A stretch of DNA of 64,000 bases from JANPCX01 sp966211815 (GTDB lineage: Bacteria > Pseudomonadota > Gammaproteobacteria > Burkholderiales > Burkholderiaceae_C). Position 1 is the first letter of the stretch. Every line of letters starts with the position of its first letter. The notes under the pieces were generated by a model. It did no database searches. It saw only the letters and a program-made list of their open reading frames with translations, and was not told where the DNA came from. The stretch is from assembly GCA_966211815.1 (NCBI GenBank), contig CBIHOD010000005.1:60152-124151 (forward strand), read 5' to 3'. This document shows, piece after piece, positions 41,211 through 52,200 of the stretch. Made by a program: the position numbers and the translations under genes.

Positions 41211-41852
41211 ATGAACAACGCAGTACGAAAGAGCAGTCCCGGGTTGGCGCCGGTGCCGGCGGAGGCCGCGGCCGCAAACGCCAGCCCCGCCATCCCCGCG
41301 AAGACGGCGGCCGGGCCGCTGCGCCGCTTCCTCGACGCCCTCTACCTGGCCGGCGGCGGCATCGGCGCTTTCTTCGTCGCGCTGATCGCGGTTTTCATGA
41401 TCGCCCAGAGCGTGCTGCGGGAGTTCGGCGTCTCCACCGGTGCGATCAACGACTATGTCGCCTGGTTCTGCGCCGCGGCGGGCTTCTTCACGATGGCGCA
41501 CGCGCTCAAGCACGGCGACTTCGTGCGGGTGACGCTGCTGCTGGAGAAAGTCGGGCCCAGGACCCGCCACCTGCTCGAACTCCTGTCGCTCGGCGTCGCC
41601 TCGGCGTCGGTGGTCTACCTCGCCTACTGGGCCTGCAAGTTCACCTACGAAAGCTGGCTTTTCAAGGAGATGTCGCAGGGCCTGGTGGCGGTTCCGATCT
41701 GGATACCGCAGACCAGCTTCGCCGCGGGCTCCCTGCTGCTGGCGGTCGCGGTGGTCGACGAATTCATCATCGTCCTGCGCGGCGGCGTGCCCACCTATGT
41801 GCGCGCGGTGGCCGAGCGCCACGCCCAGGGCGATTTCTCTTCCGAAGTCTGA
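41211..41852 (+). CDS. dctQ: TRAP transporter small permease (DctQ family)
   Basis: The 213-residue inner-membrane protein has a basic, Ala-rich N-terminal lead to about residue 45, followed by four hydrophobic segments near 50-75, 90-110, 130-152 and 168-188, the usual DctQ layout. It forms a complex with the large permease encoded 24 bases downstream. It has no enzymatic motif; the identification rests on topology, size and position. Confidence 0.9.
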   Translation: MNNAVRKSSPGLAPVPAEAAAANASPAIPAKTAAGPLRRFLDALYLAGGGIGAFFVALIAVFMIAQSVLREFGVSTGAINDYVAWFCAAAGFFTMAHALKHGDFVRVTLLLEKVGPRTRHLLELLSLGVASASVVYLAYWACKFTYESWLFKEMSQGLVAVPIWIPQTSFAAGSLLLAVAVVDEFIIVLRGGVPTYVRAVAERHAQGDFSSEV

Positions 41853-41876
41853 TCGTTGCCACCGGGAGTAATGACC

Positions 41877-43187
41877 ATGGATATCTTGACGATGGGTGGC
41901 ATCCTGCTGCTGTTGATGGTGCTGCTGCTGTCCGGCGGCGTATGGATCGCGATGACGCTGGCGATCTGCGGCTGGGTGGGGCAGGCGTTCTTCGTCTCCA
42001 CCCGCCCCGGCCCCAACCTGTTCTCGGCCTTCTGGGAAAGCAATGCCAGCTGGGAACTGGCCGCCTTGCCGCTGTTCATCTGGATGGGCGAGATCCTCTT
42101 CCGCAGCAAGCTCAGCGAGGAGATGTTCGAGGGCCTGAGCCCCTGGCTGGGCCGCGTGCCGGGCCGGCTGATGCACACCACCATCCTGGGCTGCGGCATC
42201 TTCGGTTCCGTCTCGGGCTCATCGGCCGCCACTTGCGCGACCATCTCCAAGGTGGCGCTGCCGGAACTGATGCGGCGCGGCTACAACGAGAAGATCGCCC
42301 TGGGTTCCCTGGCCACCGCCGGCACGCTGGGCATCCTTATCCCGCCGTCGATCACCATGGTGGTCTACGCGGTGGCCGCGGACGCCTCGATCATCCGCAT
42401 CTTCCTGGCGGGCTTCCTGCCCGGCTTCCTGCTGATGGCGCTGTTCTCGGGTTACATCGCATGGTGGTCCATCCGCAACAAGGATCAGATGCCGCCGGCC
42501 GAGCCGAGGATGAGCTTCAAGGAAAAGCTCTACCACTCGCGCAAGCTCATCCCCTGCGCCGGCCTGATCGTCTTCGTCGCCTGGGTGCTGGTCGCCGGCT
42601 ACGCCACCGCCACCGAATGCGCGGCCTACGGCGTGCTCGGTTCCCTGGTGCTGGCGCTTTGGAGCCGCTCCCTGAGCTGGCAGGCTTTCAAGGACGGCCT
42701 GATGGGCGCCTCGCGCACCAGCTGCATGATCATGTTCATCCTCGCGGGCGCCGCCTTCCTGACCAAGACGATGGCCTTCACCGGCATCCCCCGCGAGTTG
42801 GCCGCCACGGTCGAAGCGATGCACCTTTCGCCCTATGCGCTGATCGCGGTGCTGGTGGTGGTGTACCTGGTGCTGGGCACCGCCCTGGACGGCATCAGCA
42901 TGATCGTGCTGACCAGCGCCGTGGTGCTCCCGATGATCCAGACCGCCGGCTTCGACCTGGTGTGGTTCGGCATCTTCGTGGTGCTGCTGGTGGAGATCGC
43001 CGAGGTGACGCCGCCGGTGGGCTTCAACCTCTTCGTGCTGCAGAGCATGACCGGCAAGGACAGCAACGTGATCGCCAAGGCGGCCATCCCGTTCTTCATG
43101 TGCCTGGTGGCCTGCATCGCCCTGGTGACCATCTTCCCCGAGATCGTGACCTTCCTGCCCGACTACGTGATGGGCAAGGAGAAGTAG
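41877..43187 (+). CDS. dctM: TRAP transporter large permease (DctM family)
   Basis: The 436-residue inner-membrane protein is the sodium-driven transport subunit. It has 11 to 12 hydrophobic segments, with family motifs WELAALPLFIWMGEIL, FGSVSGSSAATCATI, GTLGILIPPSI and EVTPPVGFNLFV. GGGAG lies eight bases before the chosen ATG at 41877; an ATG at 41871 is too close to it. With DctP and DctQ it forms a complete importer. Confidence 0.93.
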   Translation: MDILTMGGILLLLMVLLLSGGVWIAMTLAICGWVGQAFFVSTRPGPNLFSAFWESNASWELAALPLFIWMGEILFRSKLSEEMFEGLSPWLGRVPGRLMHTTILGCGIFGSVSGSSAATCATISKVALPELMRRGYNEKIALGSLATAGTLGILIPPSITMVVYAVAADASIIRIFLAGFLPGFLLMALFSGYIAWWSIRNKDQMPPAEPRMSFKEKLYHSRKLIPCAGLIVFVAWVLVAGYATATECAAYGVLGSLVLALWSRSLSWQAFKDGLMGASRTSCMIMFILAGAAFLTKTMAFTGIPRELAATVEAMHLSPYALIAVLVVVYLVLGTALDGISMIVLTSAVVLPMIQTAGFDLVWFGIFVVLLVEIAEVTPPVGFNLFVLQSMTGKDSNVIAKAAIPFFMCLVACIALVTIFPEIVTFLPDYVMGKEK

Positions 43188-43307
43188 CGACGATCGGCGG
43201 TCCGGCGCCCTGGAGGAAGTGGCGCCCGGCGACCGCGGCTCAGCGCGACCGAGAGGCTGAGGCTCCCTGATTCCCGTTCCCTGTTGTTGACGAACCTGGA
43301 GTGCGCC

Positions 43308-44285
43308 ATGACTGACCGCAGAGATTTTTGCGCCCTGATCGCAGGCCTGGGGCTCCTGCAAGGCACCGGCCGGGCTCAGGCCCAGGCGACTTGGAAACTC
43401 GCCACCGGCTACAGGGCCGAGTCGTTCCACGGCCAGAACCTGCAGCAATTCATCAAGGACGTGGCTGCCGCGGGCCTGAAGATCGATCTGCAGCCGAACA
43501 ACAGCCTCTTCAAGCTGGCGGAGATCGCCGGCGCGGTGCGCGACGGCAAGGTGGAGAGCGGCGAGACCATCATGACCAGCCTGGTCAAGGACATGCCGCT
43601 GGCCGGCGCCGACTCGGTGCCCTTCATCGTCCGCACCTACGAAGACAGCCGCCGCCTGTGGAAGCACCAGCGGCCGCTGATCGAGAAGAAGTTCGCCGCC
43701 GAGGGCCTCAAGCCGCTGTTCGCCGTGCCCTGGCCGCCGCAGGGCCTCTACACCAACAAGCCGATCAACCGCGCCGCGGACCTCAAGGGCACCAAGATGC
43801 GCACCTACAACAGCACCACCCAGCGCATCGCCCAGCTGCTGGGCGCCACCCCGGTCGACGTGCCGATGGTGAACGTGGGGCAGGCCCTGGCCGACGGCCG
43901 CATCGACTGCATGATCACCTCGGCGGTGACGGGCGTGGAGAACCAGGTCTGGGACCACGTGAAGAACTACTACGAGATCAACGCCTGGTTCCCCAAGAAC
44001 ATCACCTTCGCCAACGCCAAGGCCTACGCCGCGCTGCCGGAGCAGACCCAGAAGGCCGTGGCGGCCGCCGCCGCGACCGCGGAGTCGCGCGGCTGGGCGG
44101 CCAGCGAAAAGGCCGCGGCCGAATCGGTGGAAGAGCTGCGCAGGCACGGCATGAAGATCGAACGCATCTCTTCCGAATTCCTGGCCGACATCAAGCGCAT
44201 GGGCGAGCGCTTCTCGGTGGAGTGGGTGAGGGAAGTGGGCATCGAGGCCAATGACATCTTCATCCCTTATTACACGCAGCAATGA
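43308..44285 (+). CDS. TRAP transporter substrate-binding protein, second (Tat signal)
   Basis: The 325-residue paralogue of the 40092 receptor has an N-terminus with a twin-arginine motif (DRRDFCALIAGLGLL) and a cleavage site after AQA, so it may be exported folded. The receptor motifs are FKLAEIAGAVRDG, DLKGTKMRTYNS and FAVPWPPQGLYTNKP. TRAP systems normally have one receptor, so the second probably widens the range of ligands offered to the same permease. GGAG lies about seven bases before the ATG. Confidence 0.9.
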   Translation: MTDRRDFCALIAGLGLLQGTGRAQAQATWKLATGYRAESFHGQNLQQFIKDVAAAGLKIDLQPNNSLFKLAEIAGAVRDGKVESGETIMTSLVKDMPLAGADSVPFIVRTYEDSRRLWKHQRPLIEKKFAAEGLKPLFAVPWPPQGLYTNKPINRAADLKGTKMRTYNSTTQRIAQLLGATPVDVPMVNVGQALADGRIDCMITSAVTGVENQVWDHVKNYYEINAWFPKNITFANAKAYAALPEQTQKAVAAAAATAESRGWAASEKAAAESVEELRRHGMKIERISSEFLADIKRMGERFSVEWVREVGIEANDIFIPYYTQQ

Positions 44286-44412
44286 CCGCGGCATGGCGGC
44301 CACGGGCCTGAAATGCCCAGGGGGCGCCCCACGCCGATCGGCCGACGGCGCGGGGCCCGTGATCCAGAACAAACGGCTGGCAAACCTTACCGAAAATCCA
44401 TTGGAGTCCAAG

Positions 44413-45681
44413 ATGAAAGCAAGATGGTTCCCGAAATTCGCGCTCGGCGCGGTCGCCCTGGCCTTCGCGGCCACGGCCGGCGCCCAGGCGCAGGAGATCA
44501 AGATCGGGGTGGTCTACCCCCTGACCGGCGCCGCGGCGTCCAGCGGCGCGGAGATGCGCAACTCGCTGGAACTGGCGGCCGACATCATCAACAACGGCGC
44601 CAAGGGCATCCCCGACCTGCCGTTCTCCGCAGGCGGCGGCATCCCCGGCCTCAAGGGCGCCAAGATCAAGCTCGTGTTCGCCGACCACCAGGGCAACCCG
44701 CAGACCGGGGCGACCGAGACCGAGCGCCTGATCAGCCAGGAGAAAGTGGTCGCCGTCGTCGGCGCCTACAACAGCAACGTCACCGCCACCGCCAGCCAGG
44801 TGGCCGAGCGCAGCAAGATCCCCTTCGTCAACCCCGAGTCCTCCTCGCCCAGCCTGACCGCGCGCAACTTCAAGTGGTTCTTCCGCGTCACGCCGCATGA
44901 AGACCTCTTCGTGCACAACTTCTTCGACTTCCTCAAGGAGCTGAAGCAGAAGAAAGGCATCTCGGTCGAGCGCATCGGCCTGATGAACGAGAACACCCTG
45001 TTCGGCAACGACACCACCAAGATCGAGACCAAGCTGGCCAATGAGCAGGGCTACAAGCTGGTGAGCTCGGTGACTTACCCGGCCAAGAGCACGCAGCTGA
45101 CCTCCGAAGTGCAGACGCTCAAGGCGGCCGCGCCTCAAGTGGTGATGCAGGCCTCCTACCTGGGCGACGCGCTGCTGGCGATGAAGTCGTACAAGGAACT
45201 GGGCTTCACGCCGGACATGATCATGGCCAACGGCGCCGGCTTCTCCGACACCGAGTTCATCAAGACCCTCGGCAAGGACGCCGAGTACGTCATCAGCCGC
45301 GACATCTGGGCCCTCGACCTGGCGGCGCAGAACCCGCTGATCAAGCAGGTGAACGACCTGTTCCGCGCCCGCTACAAGATCGACTTCACCGGCAATTCCT
45401 CGCGCACCTTCACCGGGCTGATGGTGCTGGCCGACGCGCTGAACCGCGCCGGCTCCACCGAGCCCGAGGCGCTGCGCAAGGCGCTGGCCGAGACTGACAT
45501 CCCCGGCAGCAAGCTGATCATGCCCTGGAAGGGCGTGAAGTTCGACGCCACCGGCCAGAACGTCAACGGCTCCGGCATCCTGGTGCAGATCCGCGACGGC
45601 AAGTACACGACGGTCTGGCCCTTCGACGTCGCCACCAAGGAACTGGTCTGGCCGATGCCGAAGTGGGACCAGCGCAAATGA
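44413..45681 (+). CDS. Branched-chain amino acid-type ABC transporter binding protein
   Basis: The 422-residue periplasmic protein has a signal peptide cleaved after AQAQ (about residue 27) and a LivJ/LivK-type type I binding fold: IKIGVVYPLTGAAASSGAEM, VVGAYNSNVTATASQVAER and FVNPESSSPSLTAR. Ligands of this family include branched-chain amino acids, amides and aromatic acids. TTGGAG precedes the ATG. It starts a Liv-type importer operon that continues to 49225. Here an amide or cyclic amino acid ligand is plausible from context. Confidence 0.92.
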   Translation: MKARWFPKFALGAVALAFAATAGAQAQEIKIGVVYPLTGAAASSGAEMRNSLELAADIINNGAKGIPDLPFSAGGGIPGLKGAKIKLVFADHQGNPQTGATETERLISQEKVVAVVGAYNSNVTATASQVAERSKIPFVNPESSSPSLTARNFKWFFRVTPHEDLFVHNFFDFLKELKQKKGISVERIGLMNENTLFGNDTTKIETKLANEQGYKLVSSVTYPAKSTQLTSEVQTLKAAAPQVVMQASYLGDALLAMKSYKELGFTPDMIMANGAGFSDTEFIKTLGKDAEYVISRDIWALDLAAQNPLIKQVNDLFRARYKIDFTGNSSRTFTGLMVLADALNRAGSTEPEALRKALAETDIPGSKLIMPWKGVKFDATGQNVNGSGILVQIRDGKYTTVWPFDVATKELVWPMPKWDQRK

Positions 45682-45799
45682 CGGGACACCGCCCCCGGCG
45701 GACCTGAAGCGATGACCGCCGGCACCGGGGCCCCGTGCGCCGGGCCGGCGGCCCACACCCACCAACCCGACAAAAGAACAAATGACTTTCCCCGCTGTA

Positions 45800-45817
45800 C
45801 CCCGCGCCGGCGCGGGG
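45800..45817 (+). promoter_or_regulatory. Perfect 18-bp palindrome before livH
   Basis: CCCCGCGCCGGCGCGGGG lies 16 bases before the livH start, between receptor and permease genes. It has no T-run. As in the TRAP operon, it may stabilise the receptor message or reduce permease translation. Confidence 0.55.
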
Positions 45818-45833
45818 GGAAGAAGGAACCCAC

Positions 45834-46700
45834 ATGACCTTTGAAATACTGCTCCAGACGCTCGCATCCGGCGTGCTGATCGGCCTGATCTACGCGCTGG
45901 TCGCGATCGGGCTGACGATGATCTTCGGTGTCATGGACATCGTGAACTTCGCCCACGGCGAGTTCCTCATGCTGGGCATGTACTCCAGCTTCTGGCTCTT
46001 CTCCCTCTACGCGCTCGACCCGATGCTGACGCTGCCGCTGACGGTCGTGATGCTGTTCGGCTTCGGCGTGCTGCTCTACAAGACCGTGATCAAGCGCATC
46101 ATCGACGCGCCGATGGTCAGCCAGATCTTCACCACCTTCGGCCTGATGCTGCTGCTGCGCGGTGTGGCCCAGTTCCTGTGGAAGCCCGATTTCCGATCCA
46201 TCGAGAACTCGTGGGTGAGCGGCGGCGTCAACCTCGCCGGCATCCAGCTCGGCCTGCCGCAGCTCGTGGCCGGCGTGGGCGCCATCCTGGTGACGGGCGC
46301 GGTCTACCTTTTCCTGCACCGCACCAAGGCGGGCGCCGCGCTGGAAGCCACCGCGGCGGACAAGGAAGCCGCCCGGCTGATGGGCATCGACTCGCACAAG
46401 ATGTTCGGCATGGCCTGGGGCATCGGCGCGGCCTGCGCCGGGGCGGCCGGCGTGCTCCTGGCGACCTTCTTCCCGATCTTCCCGGAAGTCGGCGCCACCT
46501 TCATCCTGCTGGCCTTCGTGGTCGTGAACCTCGGCGGATTCGGCAGCGTCACCGGCGCCTTCTGGGGCGGGATCATCATCGGCGTGGTCGAGGTGATGGG
46601 CGGCCTGCTCGTCGGCCCGCAATACAAGCTGGCCATCGTGCTGGCGCTCTTCCTTGGCGTGCTGATGTTCCGCCCGCAAGGCCTGATGGGGAAAGCCTGA
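45834..46700 (+). CDS. livH: Liv-type ABC permease LivH
   Basis: The 288-residue inner-membrane permease has eight hydrophobic segments and the family markers GLIYALVAIGLTMIFGVMDIVNFAHGEF and DKEAARLMGID (the ATPase-contact EAA-like loop). AAGGAA precedes the ATG. It pairs with LivM to form the channel. Spacing to livM is two bases. Confidence 0.94.
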   Translation: MTFEILLQTLASGVLIGLIYALVAIGLTMIFGVMDIVNFAHGEFLMLGMYSSFWLFSLYALDPMLTLPLTVVMLFGFGVLLYKTVIKRIIDAPMVSQIFTTFGLMLLLRGVAQFLWKPDFRSIENSWVSGGVNLAGIQLGLPQLVAGVGAILVTGAVYLFLHRTKAGAALEATAADKEAARLMGIDSHKMFGMAWGIGAACAGAAGVLLATFFPIFPEVGATFILLAFVVVNLGGFGSVTGAFWGGIIIGVVEVMGGLLVGPQYKLAIVLALFLGVLMFRPQGLMGKA

Positions 46701-46702
46701 CC

Positions 46703-47751
46703 ATGAAAACCCAACTCATCCCCGCGCGCCTGCGCGGCAACGCCACCGTCTCCATGCTGGCCATGGCGGCTTCGGCCCTGGTCGCCGTCGCCGTCCCCTT
46801 CGTGGTCGACAGCCCGAGCCACCTGAACCTCGCCATCCTCGTGCTGATGGCCGCCCAGGTGGGCGTAGCCTGGAACATCCTGGGCGGATACGCCGGCCAG
46901 GTGTCGCTCGGCCACGTCGCCTTCTACGGCCTGGGCGCCTACACCTCGACGCTGCTGCTGATGAACTTCGGCTGGAACCCCTGGCTGGCGATGCTGGCCG
47001 GCGGCGTGACCGCCGCGGTGCTGAGCCTGGCCTTCGGCTGGTCCTGCTTCCGCCTGAAAGGCCATTATTTCGCGATGGCCACCATCGCCGTGGCCGAGAT
47101 CCTGCAGATCGTGTTCACCAACTGGGAATACGCCGGCGCGGCCGTCGGCCTGACCCTGCCGATGGACAAGACGGGTTGGGCGCACATGGTGTTCTCCGAC
47201 AAGGAGCCCTACTACTGGCTGGCCCTGGGCCTGCTGGTGGTGACCCTGCTGGCCACCCTGGCGATCGAGCGCAGCTTCCTGGGCTACTACCTGCGGGCCA
47301 TCAAGGACGAGCCCGACGCCGCGCGCAGCATCGGCGTGAACATCAGCCTGTACAAGCAGGTCGCGCTGTCGATCAGCGCCTTCTTCACCGCGATGGGCGG
47401 CAGCCTCTACGCGCAGAAGGAGCTCTACATCGACCCGGGTTCCGTGCTTTCGACGGCGATGTCGATCAAGATGGCCCTGGTCTCCATCCTGGGGGGCGTG
47501 GGCACGCTGTTCGGCCCGGTGGTGGGTTCGGTGGTGCTGACCACGATCGAAGAGATCACCCGGTCCACCTTCGGCGGCTCCGGCCGCGGCACCGACTTGA
47601 TCATCTACGCCGGCCTGATCGTCGTGATCGCCGTCTTCTACCCCAGCGGCGTGCTGGGCTGGTGGCGTGCCCGAGCCGAGCGGGCACGCGCCCGCCAGGC
47701 GCACGCCGCCGGCAACCACCCCCAAGCCGTCCCGCAGAAAGGAGGCGCGCT

Positions 47752-47755
<4 letters not shown>
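46703..47755 (+). CDS. livM: Liv-type ABC permease LivM
   Basis: The 350-residue inner-membrane permease has about nine hydrophobic segments, with the hallmark NILGGYAGQVSLGHVAFYGLGAY split over the second helix and the loop AIKDEPDAARSIGVN that contacts the ATPase. The last 30 residues form a basic cytoplasmic tail. The stop overlaps the livG start (GTGA). Confidence 0.94.
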
Positions 47756-48465
<710 letters not shown>

Positions 48466-48466
48466 C

Positions 48467-49225
48467 ATGAGGCAGCACACATCATCCAACCACGGCGCCG
48501 CCGCCAAAGTGCGGGGCGGCCGGCTCGAAGCCTCCAACCTGCGCGTGAGCTACAGCGGGATCCTGGCCCTGTCCGACGTCACCGTGAAAGTCGAGCCGGG
48601 CCGCATCGTCGCGCTGGTGGGCGGCAACGGCAACGGCAAGTCGACCACGCTGCGCGCCATCGCCGGGCTCAACGGCGTGGACGCCGGCGCCGTCACCTTC
48701 GACGGCCAGCCGGTCCACAGGCTGCCCGCGCACCAGCGCGTGCCGCTGGGCCTGTCGCTGGTGCCCGAGGGCCGCCGCCTCTTCCCGCGGTTGACGGTGC
48801 GCCGCAACCTCGAACTCGGCGCCTACACCCGAGACGACAAGGACGGGATCGCGTCGGACATCGACAACATGTTCGCCCAGTTCCCCATCCTGCGCGAGCG
48901 CGCCGACCAGCTCGCCGGCACGATGAGCGGCGGCGAGCAGCAGATGCTGGCCATCGCCCGCGGCCTGATGGCCCGCCCGCGGCTGCTGATGCTGGACGAG
49001 CCCTCCTGGGGCATCGCGCCGAAATTCGTGACCAAGGTGCTGGACGTGATCCAGGAAGTCAACGCCACCGGCGTGTCCATCCTGCTCGTGGAGCAGAACC
49101 TCCACAAGGCGCTGGGCATCGCCCACCACGGCTACGTCATCCAGACCGGCCGCATCGTGATGGAAGGCGACGCGCAGGCCCTGATGCACGACGAACAGGT
49201 GAAGAAGGTTTATCTCGGCTTGTGA
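48467..49225 (+). CDS. livF: Liv-type ABC ATP-binding protein LivF
   Basis: The 252-residue ATPase has Walker A GGNGNGKST, the LivF mark LVPEGRRLFPRLTVRRNLELGA, signature MSGGEQQMLAIARGL and Walker B LLMLDEPSWGI. An N-terminal lead of 20 residues precedes the domain. It starts one base after the livG stop. With the binding protein, LivH, LivM and LivG it completes the importer. Confidence 0.94.
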   Translation: MRQHTSSNHGAAAKVRGGRLEASNLRVSYSGILALSDVTVKVEPGRIVALVGGNGNGKSTTLRAIAGLNGVDAGAVTFDGQPVHRLPAHQRVPLGLSLVPEGRRLFPRLTVRRNLELGAYTRDDKDGIASDIDNMFAQFPILRERADQLAGTMSGGEQQMLAIARGLMARPRLLMLDEPSWGIAPKFVTKVLDVIQEVNATGVSILLVEQNLHKALGIAHHGYVIQTGRIVMEGDAQALMHDEQVKKVYLGL

Positions 49226-49289
49226 AGGGCCGCGGCCCGACAAGTGACGACCGCCGCGAGGCGCAAACAAACACTGCGAAGGAAAGACG

Positions 49290-52200
49290 ATGAAAAACAG
49301 CCAAACCCAAGGAAAAGCCCTCTGGCAATTCTGGATCGACCGCGGTGGCACGTTCACCGACCTGGTCGGCAAGAAGCCCGACGGCACGCTCGTCACGCAC
49401 AAGCTGCTGTCCGAGAACCCCGAGCAATACCGCGACGCCGCGGTCGCCGGCATCCGCCACCTGCTCGGCTTGAAGGCCGGCGAGCCGATCACCCCCGACC
49501 TCGTCGAGTGCGTGAAGATGGGCACCACGGTGGCCACCAACGCGCTGCTGGAGCGCAAGGGCGAGCCCACGCTGCTGGTGACCACCCGCGGTTTCCGCGA
49601 CGCGCTGCGCATCGCCTACCAGGACAGGCCGCGGCTGTTCGACACCCACATCGTGCTGCCCGAGCTGCTGTACGAGCGCGTCGTCGAGGCCCAGGAGCGT
49701 GTCGGCGCGGACGGCGAGGTGGTGCAGCCCCTGGCCGAGGCCCACCTGCGCACCGAGCTGCAGGCCGCCTACGACGACGGCCTGCGCAGCGTCGCCATCG
49801 TCTTCATGCACGGCTACCGCTACACCGCCCACGAGCTGGCGGCGGCGCGCATCGCCCGCGAAGTGGGCTTCCCGCAGATCAGCGTGTCGCACCAGGTCAG
49901 CCCGCTGATGAAGCTCGTCTCGCGCGGCGACACCACGGTGGTCGACGCCTACCTGTCGCCCATCCTGCGCCGCTACGTCGAGCAGGTGGCCGGCGACATG
50001 CCGGGCGTGAAACTGTTCTTCATGCAGTCCTCCGGCGGACTGACCGACGCCCACGCCTTCCAGGGCAAGGACGCCATCCTCTCCGGCCCGGCCGGCGGCA
50101 TCGTCGGCATGGTGCGCACCGCCCAGCTGGCCGACTTCGACAAGGTGATCGGCTTCGACATGGGCGGCACGTCCACCGACGTGTCGCACTACGCCGGCGA
50201 GTTCGAGCGCGCCTTCGAGACCCAGGTGGCGGGCGTGCGCATGCGCGCGCCGATGATGAGCATCCACACTGTGGCGGCCGGCGGCGGCTCGGTGCTGACC
50301 TTCGACGGCGCGCGCTTCCGCGCCGGCCCCGAAAGCGCCGGCGCCAACCCCGGCCCGGCCTCCTACCGCCGCGGCGGCCCGCTGGCCGTGACCGACGCGA
50401 ACGTGATGCTCGGCAAGATCCAGCCCGCCTTCTTCCCCAAGGTGTTCGGCCCGAAGGCCGACGAATCGCTCGACCGCGACGTGGTGGTCAAGCGATTCTC
50501 CGACATGGCCGCCGAGATCGAGCGTTCCACGGGCACCAAGCGCACGCCCGAGGAGGTGGCCGAAGGCTTCATCGACATCGCCGTGGGCGCCATGGCCAAC
50601 GCCATCAAGAAAATCTCGGTGGCGCGCGGCTACGACGTGACCCGTTACACCCTGCAATGCTTCGGCGGCGCGGGCGGCCAGCACGCCTGCCTGGTGGCCG
50701 ACGCCCTGGGCATGACCAAGGTCTTCGCCCATCCGCTGGCCGGCGTGCTGTCGGCCTACGGCATGGGCCTGGCCGACCAGAACGTGATCCGCGAAGCCGC
50801 CGTGGAGCAGCCGCTGGCCTCCGCGATGGAAACGGTCGCGCAGAAGCTGGGTGCCCTGGCCGACGAGGCCGAGGGCGAGCTGCGCCGCCAGGGCGTCAGC
50901 GGCGGCGAAATCAAGGTGCACCGCCGCGTGCACGTGCGCTACCAGGGCACCGATTCCGCCCTGGTCGTGCCCTTCGGCGCGCCGGGCGAGATCCAGGCGG
51001 CGTTCGAGACCGCCTACCGCCAGCGCTTCGCCTTCCTGATGAACGAGCGGGCGCTCGTGGTCGAGGCGGTGTCCGTCGAAGCGGTGGGCGCGGGCGACGC
51101 GCCGGCCGAGCAGCGCCACGCCGTGTCCAGGAAGGAGCCGGCGCCGGTCGAGTCGCGCGTGAAGATGTTCAGCGGGGGCAAGTGGCACGACGCGGCCCTC
51201 GTGGTGCGCGCCAGCACCCGGCCCGGCCACGTGGTCGACGGCCCGGCCATCATCTCCGAGAAGAACGCCACCACCGTCGTGGAGCCCGGCTGGCAGGCGG
51301 TCGTCACCGACCTGGACCACCTGGTCCTGGTGCGGGTGAAGGAGCGCGAGGCGCGCAAGGCCATCGGCACCTCGGTCGACCCGGTGATGCTGGAGGTGTT
51401 CAACAACCTCTTCATGAACATCGCCGAGCAGATGGGCCTGCAGCTGCAGAACACGGCCTACTCGGTGAACATCAAGGAGCGGCTGGACTTCTCCTGCGCG
51501 CTGTTCGACGCCCAGGGCAACCTGATCGCCAACGCGCCGCACATGCCGGTCCACCTCGGTTCGATGAGCGAATCCATCAAGACGGTGATGGAAGGCAACG
51601 CCGGCAAGATGAAGCCGGGCGACGTGTTCGCGCTGAACGACCCCTACCACGGCGGCACCCACCTGCCCGACGTGACCGTGGTGACGCCGGTGTTCGACGA
51701 CGCCGGCAAGAAGATCCTTTTCTACGTCGGCTCGCGCGGGCACCACGCCGACATCGGCGGCACCACGCCGGGCTCCATGCCCCCGTTCTCGACCCGCATC
51801 GAAGAGGAGGGCGTGCAGATCAACAACGTCAAGCTCGTCGACCAGGGCCGGCTGCTGGAGGCCGAGATGGTGGCGCTGCTGTCCAGCGGCGAATACCCCT
51901 CGCGCAACCCGCAGCAGAACATCGCCGACATGCGGGCGCAGATCGCCGCCAACGAGAAGGGCGTGCAGGAGCTGCGCAAGATGGTCGAGCAGTTCGGCCT
52001 TGACGTGGTCCAGGCCTACATGGGCCACGTGCAGGACAACGCGGAAGAGTCGGTGCGCCGCGTCATCACCAAGCTCAAGGACGGCCACTTCACGCTGCCG
52101 CTGGACAACGGCGCGCAGATCAGCGTGGCCATCAAGGTCGACACCGCGGCGCGCAGCGCCAAGATCGACTTCACCGGCACCTCGGCCCAGCTGGGCAACA

